This document shows positions 53,072 through 56,186 of a DNA stretch of 56,186 bases, one piece after another. Both the position numbers and the translations under genes were made by a program. Origin of the DNA: CAYLVJ01 sp964615425 (GTDB lineage: Bacteria > Patescibacteriota > Minisyncoccia > Minisyncoccales > CAYTKG01); NCBI GenBank assembly GCA_964615425.1, contig CAZTOB010000001.1, forward strand, positions 1-56,186, in the 5' to 3' direction. Numbering within the stretch: position 1 is the first letter of the stretch; each line of letters starts with the position of its first letter. Under the pieces are notes generated by a model, which ran no database searches, was not told where the DNA came from, and was given only the letters and a program-made list of their open reading frames with translations.

Positions 53072-53554
53072 ATGATGATTTGCAAGAAAAAATATTACCT
53101 TACTGAAGAAGGCTTGAAACAAGCAAAAAAGAAGTTAAAAGAGATTGAAAAAGAAAAAATGAAGTTGATTAAGGAAAGATCTCCCGAAAAGCAGGATTAC
53201 GGCGAGGCGGATATCGAATACGTAAAATATCAGGAAGACATGGAAGCGGTTGAAAAAAAGATCTACAAGTTGGGGTGCATTTTGGATAACTACGAGTTGA
53301 TTAAAAAACCCTCCAAAGAAAAAAGAGACAAAGTTCACTTGGGCGCTACTGTGGTTGTGGAGGGCAGCGGTCAGGTGGACGAATTCACCATTACGGGTAG
53401 TTTCGAGGCGGATCCTCTTTCCGGAAAGATAAGTAATAGGTCGCCCGTTGGCGAGGCTCTTTTAGGGAAAAGAGTAGGGGAAGAGGTTGAAGTTGAAACA
53501 CCCATGATCAAGCAAAATTACAAGATTTTAAAAATAAGTTATGACAAACTTTAA
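53072..53554 (+). CDS. greA: transcript cleavage factor GreA/GreB family
   Basis: 160 residues. N-terminal coiled coil (YYLTEEGLKQAKKKLKEIEKEKMKLIKERSPEKQ) ending in DYGEADIEYVKYQEDMEAVEKKI. It has the tip acids (Asp/Glu of DYGEAD) that in Gre factors complete the RNA polymerase active site to cut backtracked RNA. The C-terminal FKBP-like domain has VHLGATVVVEGSGQVDEFTITGSFEADPLSGKISNRSPVGEALLGKRVGEEVEVETP. The usual GDLSENAEY loop is replaced by QDYGEADIEY. Two ATG codons in a row exist at the start; the first was kept. Overlaps the next gene by 14 nt. Confidence 0.9.
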   Translation: MMICKKKYYLTEEGLKQAKKKLKEIEKEKMKLIKERSPEKQDYGEADIEYVKYQEDMEAVEKKIYKLGCILDNYELIKKPSKEKRDKVHLGATVVVEGSGQVDEFTITGSFEADPLSGKISNRSPVGEALLGKRVGEEVEVETPMIKQNYKILKISYDKL

Positions 53555-54869
53555 AAACTTCGACTTTGATAAAAGTGTTTTAACCGATGAGGAAAAAAAA
53601 GTTTTGCATCATTTGAAAGAAGCAGCGCGGAAGGTGGCACCGCTTTATGAAAAACAAAAAAAACCAGGGGAAAAGAGAGCTGCTTTTTACCCTGAAAATG
53701 TTTCAAAGGAAAAAATTGAAAAACAGGCTGAAAAAAATTCTAATCTTTTGGGTCCTTACACTTTTGTAGAAGAAAAAAACGGGAAGCTTAAGGCGGTGAA
53801 ATTTAAGGACCGTTTTAAAAAAGAGTTGAAAGAAATTCGCAGGGAAATAGATAAAGCAGCCAAAGCTTCTTCTAACAAAGAGTTTAAAAACTATTTGAAA
53901 GAGATGGGTAAAAGTTTGCTGCAGGATGATTACGCCAGAAACGAAATGCTTTGGGTGACAAGCCCTCTTTTTAAGTTCAGTTTTATAATCGGTCCTATTG
54001 AAAGATACTTGGACCGTCTTTTTTTTAAAAAGTGTGCTTATCAAAGCTGGCTGGGGGTGATCGATGAGGAAAGAACCAAAGAAGCCGAAAAATTCAAACA
54101 AATTATTCTGGCGGCGAGAAGAAAGATTTTATCAGACGCCCCCAAGGTGCGCGTTCCTTCTTTGAGAGTAGAGGTTAACAAAACGGTTTGTTTTGCCGGC
54201 CTTATCGCCGATAACATGTTTACGGGGACCAACCTTCCCAACAGTATGGAGTTAATGGAGAAGAGGGGATCCAAGTTGACTATTTTTTCCGGTTCTTTGA
54301 GGGAAAAATTTGAAAAAGATCAGCTTCCTGTTTTTAAAAAAATCTTCCCCGAAAAAATAAAAAAAGAGTATTCAGAGGATGAGTTGTATGAGGGAACCTT
54401 GCGTTGCATTCTTTTGCACGAGATAAGTCACTCTTTGATACGTTATGAAGATGCAGAGGAGAGGTTGGGCTCGATTTTTCCCGTTTTTGATGAAGCCCTA
54501 GCTTATATCCTAGGAATAAAAGCCTGCGGCCATCTCATCTTTAAAAAGGTTTTAACCCAGAAAGAATTAAGAAGCATCTTGCTGCTTCATATTGTTCGCA
54601 ACTTTGTTTGGTACCAGGATTTTAAGGAAAATTCACAGGTAGAAGATTATGCCCGGGGGGCGGCGTTGACTCAAAGATTTTACGAACAGAGCGGAGCCTT
54701 GTGGCTGGATGAAAAAGGAAAGGTGAACGTTGATTTTAAAAAGCTTTTTTCTGCCGTTGAAAAACTTTCCGGTGTTCTTGAACATTATTTATCCAGTGGA
54801 AATCTGAAAGAAGCGGAAAATTTTGTTAAAAGCCAGGCTGGCTTTGAAGTGTTCGATAAATATTTTTAA
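53541..54869 (+). CDS. M49-like zinc metallopeptidase
   Basis: 442 residues. The HEISH zinc motif (293-297) and a second Glu in DEALAYILGIKA (Glu318) lie in a region reading SKLTIFSGSLREKFE, LHEISHSLIRYEDAEERLGSIFPVFDEALAYILGI. This resembles the metal centre of dipeptidyl-peptidase III-like (M49-related) enzymes of bacteria, where HExxH is followed by an EEAKAD helix. The N-terminal half (about 20-190) is highly charged with several helices and no signal peptide, so it should be cytoplasmic. It lies in the greA unit, directly before a PfkB kinase. Substrate unknown; family assignment is medium. Confidence 0.7.
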   Translation: MTNFKNFDFDKSVLTDEEKKVLHHLKEAARKVAPLYEKQKKPGEKRAAFYPENVSKEKIEKQAEKNSNLLGPYTFVEEKNGKLKAVKFKDRFKKELKEIRREIDKAAKASSNKEFKNYLKEMGKSLLQDDYARNEMLWVTSPLFKFSFIIGPIERYLDRLFFKKCAYQSWLGVIDEERTKEAEKFKQIILAARRKILSDAPKVRVPSLRVEVNKTVCFAGLIADNMFTGTNLPNSMELMEKRGSKLTIFSGSLREKFEKDQLPVFKKIFPEKIKKEYSEDELYEGTLRCILLHEISHSLIRYEDAEERLGSIFPVFDEALAYILGIKACGHLIFKKVLTQKELRSILLLHIVRNFVWYQDFKENSQVEDYARGAALTQRFYEQSGALWLDEKGKVNVDFKKLFSAVEKLSGVLEHYLSSGNLKEAENFVKSQAGFEVFDKYF

Positions 54870-54883
54870 TTTTAAAAACAAAT

Positions 54884-55861
54884 ATGAAGTTTGATTTTAT
54901 TACCTTCGGCTCTGGTACGCTTGATATTTTTCTAAAGACCGATAAATTTCTAATTGAAAACAAAAAAAGATTTCAAAGTGGAAAATCGATTTGTTTCCCC
55001 TTTTCTTCGAAAGTTGATTTGGAATCGGTTGATTTTTCCTCCGGAGGGGGAGGAACCAATACGGCTGCTTCTTTGGTGCTTCAAGGGTTTAAAGTCGCCT
55101 ACTGCGGGTCAGTGGGAGATGATTTTGCTGGCGGAAAAGTTTTGGAGGCTTTGGAAAAACTTAGTGTAGACACCTCTTTGGTTCAAAAAACTGACAAGGC
55201 GCCGACTAATCTTTCCGTCATTTTTTCTCAGAAAAATGAAAGAACTTGTTTTGTTTGGCGGGGAGCTTCGGAATGTTTGGATTGGGAAAAAGTAAACAAA
55301 AAAAAGTTGGAGGCGAAATGGTTTTATCTTGCTCCTTTGTCGGGTAGATTAGCTCCCCTTTCTTCGAAACTTATGGATTTCGCTCACAACAAAGGAATGA
55401 AGGTTTTTGCCAATCCGGGCAATAGTCAGATAAAGATGGGCCTTGAAAAACTTGACCCCCTCTTGAAACGTTCCGAGGTGATTCTTTTAAATCAGGAAGA
55501 AGCCTCTCTTCTTACCGGCGTTTCTTACAAAAAAGAAAAGGAGGTTTTTAAAAAAATGGATGAACTGGTGGATGGACTGGCCATTATGACTAAGGGAAAA
55601 GAAGGGGTGGTCGCTTCAGACGGTGATTATTTATGGCGGGCGGACGTTTTACCGGCGGAGGTTGTGGAAAAAACGGGAGCCGGGGACTCTTTTGGAGCTG
55701 GTTTTGTAGGAGGGTTTGTTGAAAAAGAAAATGTGGAATATGCGCTTCAGAAAGGAGTAGCTAATTCTGCCGCTTGTATTTCCAAAAGAGGGGCTAAAAA
55801 CGGTCTTTTGAAAAAGAGGGACGAATGGAAAAGAGTGAAGGTGGGAAAAAAGAAGTTGTGA
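54884..55861 (+). CDS. PfkB-family carbohydrate/nucleoside kinase
   Basis: 325 residues with both PfkB signatures: VDFSSGGGGTNTAASLVLQGFKVAYCGSVGDDFAGGKVLEAL (substrate lid and N-terminal motif) and TGAGDSFGAGFVGGF (about 263-277, with the catalytic Asp of GAGD). It phosphorylates a sugar or nucleoside with ATP; ribokinase, fructokinase and adenosine kinase share these motifs, and the sequence does not decide. A beginning insert (FLIENKKRFQSGKSICFPFSSKVD) is longer than in ribokinase and resembles the adenosine-kinase-like CPR group. Placed 14 nt after the M49-like gene. Confidence 0.87.
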   Translation: MKFDFITFGSGTLDIFLKTDKFLIENKKRFQSGKSICFPFSSKVDLESVDFSSGGGGTNTAASLVLQGFKVAYCGSVGDDFAGGKVLEALEKLSVDTSLVQKTDKAPTNLSVIFSQKNERTCFVWRGASECLDWEKVNKKKLEAKWFYLAPLSGRLAPLSSKLMDFAHNKGMKVFANPGNSQIKMGLEKLDPLLKRSEVILLNQEEASLLTGVSYKKEKEVFKKMDELVDGLAIMTKGKEGVVASDGDYLWRADVLPAEVVEKTGAGDSFGAGFVGGFVEKENVEYALQKGVANSAACISKRGAKNGLLKKRDEWKRVKVGKKKL

Positions 55862-55913
55862 CAATTAAAACGTTTTTTATGTTAAAACAAAAAAATGACA
55901 AGATTGGAAAAAG

Positions 55914-56186
55914 ATGCATCTTTTAGAAAAAATTAAAAACTTTTTTTCTCAACCGGACAACAAATTTTTAATTGAAAAAACTTTATTTCTCTTTTTAGGG
56001 GCACTTTTTTTAGGAAGTATTTTCTTTTTAGGTAAAAGTTATCTTGGGTTTGAAGGCGAAATGTTAACGGCCGGTCTTTTTGATTTCTTAAAGAAAGACT
56101 CCCCGTCCGCCGCCCGCCAGGAAGACAATTGTTTGAATGATTCTAACTGCACCGAGTTTTTTTATGATGGAGGCGGAGGGAGGATA
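55914..56186 (+). CDS. membrane-anchored secreted protein, truncated by window end
   Basis: First 91 codons of a gene that runs off the end. MHLLEKIKNFFSQ, then a membrane helix (about 25-43, LFLFLGALFLGSIFFLGKS) and the beginning of a polar exported part with two cysteines (CLNDSNC) and a glycine-rich stretch (GGGG) at the edge. No domain can be named from this part. An alternative 13-codon ORF at 55895 overlaps out of frame and is not credible. Possibly a surface or stalk protein; not determined. Confidence 0.55.
   Translation, partial: MHLLEKIKNFFSQPDNKFLIEKTLFLFLGALFLGSIFFLGKSYLGFEGEMLTAGLFDFLKKDSPSAARQEDNCLNDSNCTEFFYDGGGGRI

Noticed and set aside
52991..53122. N-terminal extension of RtcA
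   Set aside because: Overlaps the divergent greA start and promoter, and no conserved residues precede MIEINGNL.
55895..55936. 13-codon ORF before the last gene
   Set aside because: Out of frame, overlaps the anchored-protein start and lacks any signal.

Overview
The window looks like a stretch of chromosome from a Candidate Phyla Radiation (Patescibacteria) bacterium, most plausibly a Parcubacteria-type lineage. Supporting signs are a moderately AT-rich sequence, very tight gene packing with stop/start overlaps, an IF-2 lacking the long N-terminal extension, VirB2-like (T4SS_pilin family) proteins, a DUF4446 gene beside infB, a complete type IV pilus locus, scattered tRNAs embedded between protein genes, and TGA used as a normal stop codon. 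No phage, plasmid, integrase, transposase or CRISPR array was seen. One 100-N assembly gap (6269-6368) breaks an S1-domain gene. The phylum assignment is inference from gene content; no search was run.

Layout. 1-6.5 kb: tRNA-Ala/Ser, DUF4446-infB, tRNA-Cys/Leu/Gly, a secreted 3D-domain protein, then a minus-strand unit S1-ftsH-tRNA-Ile-tRNA-Val-rplS-tRNA-Leu-tRNA-Val-tRNA-Phe. 6.6-12.7 kb: a degenerate metallo-beta-lactamase-fold gene, a membrane protein, gyrA split by a 402-residue intein, a methyltransferase and two tandem T4SS pilins. 12.7-20 kb: tRNA-Leu, hsp20-prsW-tsaD (minus), tRNA-Glu with a membrane glycosyltransferase, recG and a PHP phosphoesterase (minus). 20-21.4 kb: tRNA-Arg, two tRNA-Ser, a Nudix hydrolase and a ComF-like phosphoribosyltransferase. 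21.4-32.4 kb: the type IV pilus locus pilM-N-O-(acidic protein)-pilB-receiver-pilT-pilC, two major-type pilins, pilD and four minor-pilin-like genes. 32.4-38.3 kb: ligA, rodA, a flippase-like membrane protein, polX. 38.3-40.2 kb (minus): smpB, tmRNA, infC, rpmI, rplT. 40.2-48.1 kb: a ferritin-like protein, ileS, a phosphodiesterase, recO, a repeat surface protein, and glyS under a T-box. 48.1-56.2 kb: three small membrane proteins, two micro-gene cassettes with a duplicated leader, an amino-acid permease, a metallophosphoesterase, rtcA (minus), greA, an M49-like peptidase, a PfkB sugar/nucleoside kinase and a truncated anchored protein.

Expression style. Many operon-head genes have a clear -10 hexamer only 5-9 nt before the start codon and no Shine-Dalgarno sequence, which predicts leaderless mRNAs. 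Inside operons genes follow each other as TAAAATG or ATGA overlaps, also without Shine-Dalgarno. The striking exceptions are two tiny ORFs at 49395 and 49779, each preceded by a perfect AAAGGAGGTGA and by a near-identical hairpin leader. This twin cassette, together with a long foldable leader upstream of the first copy, is the best candidate here for an undescribed regulatory system.

Other highlights: an inactivated LAGLIDADG domain inside a splicing-competent-looking GyrA intein exactly at the catalytic tyrosine; infC whose N-terminus can only be explained by a non-AUG (AUC) start 17 nt downstream of the tmRNA 3' end; tRNA-Arg(GCG) and tRNA-Ile(UAU), which would bypass the usual TadA and TilS modification routes; and a 65-bp perfect repeat shared by two adjacent pilin genes.
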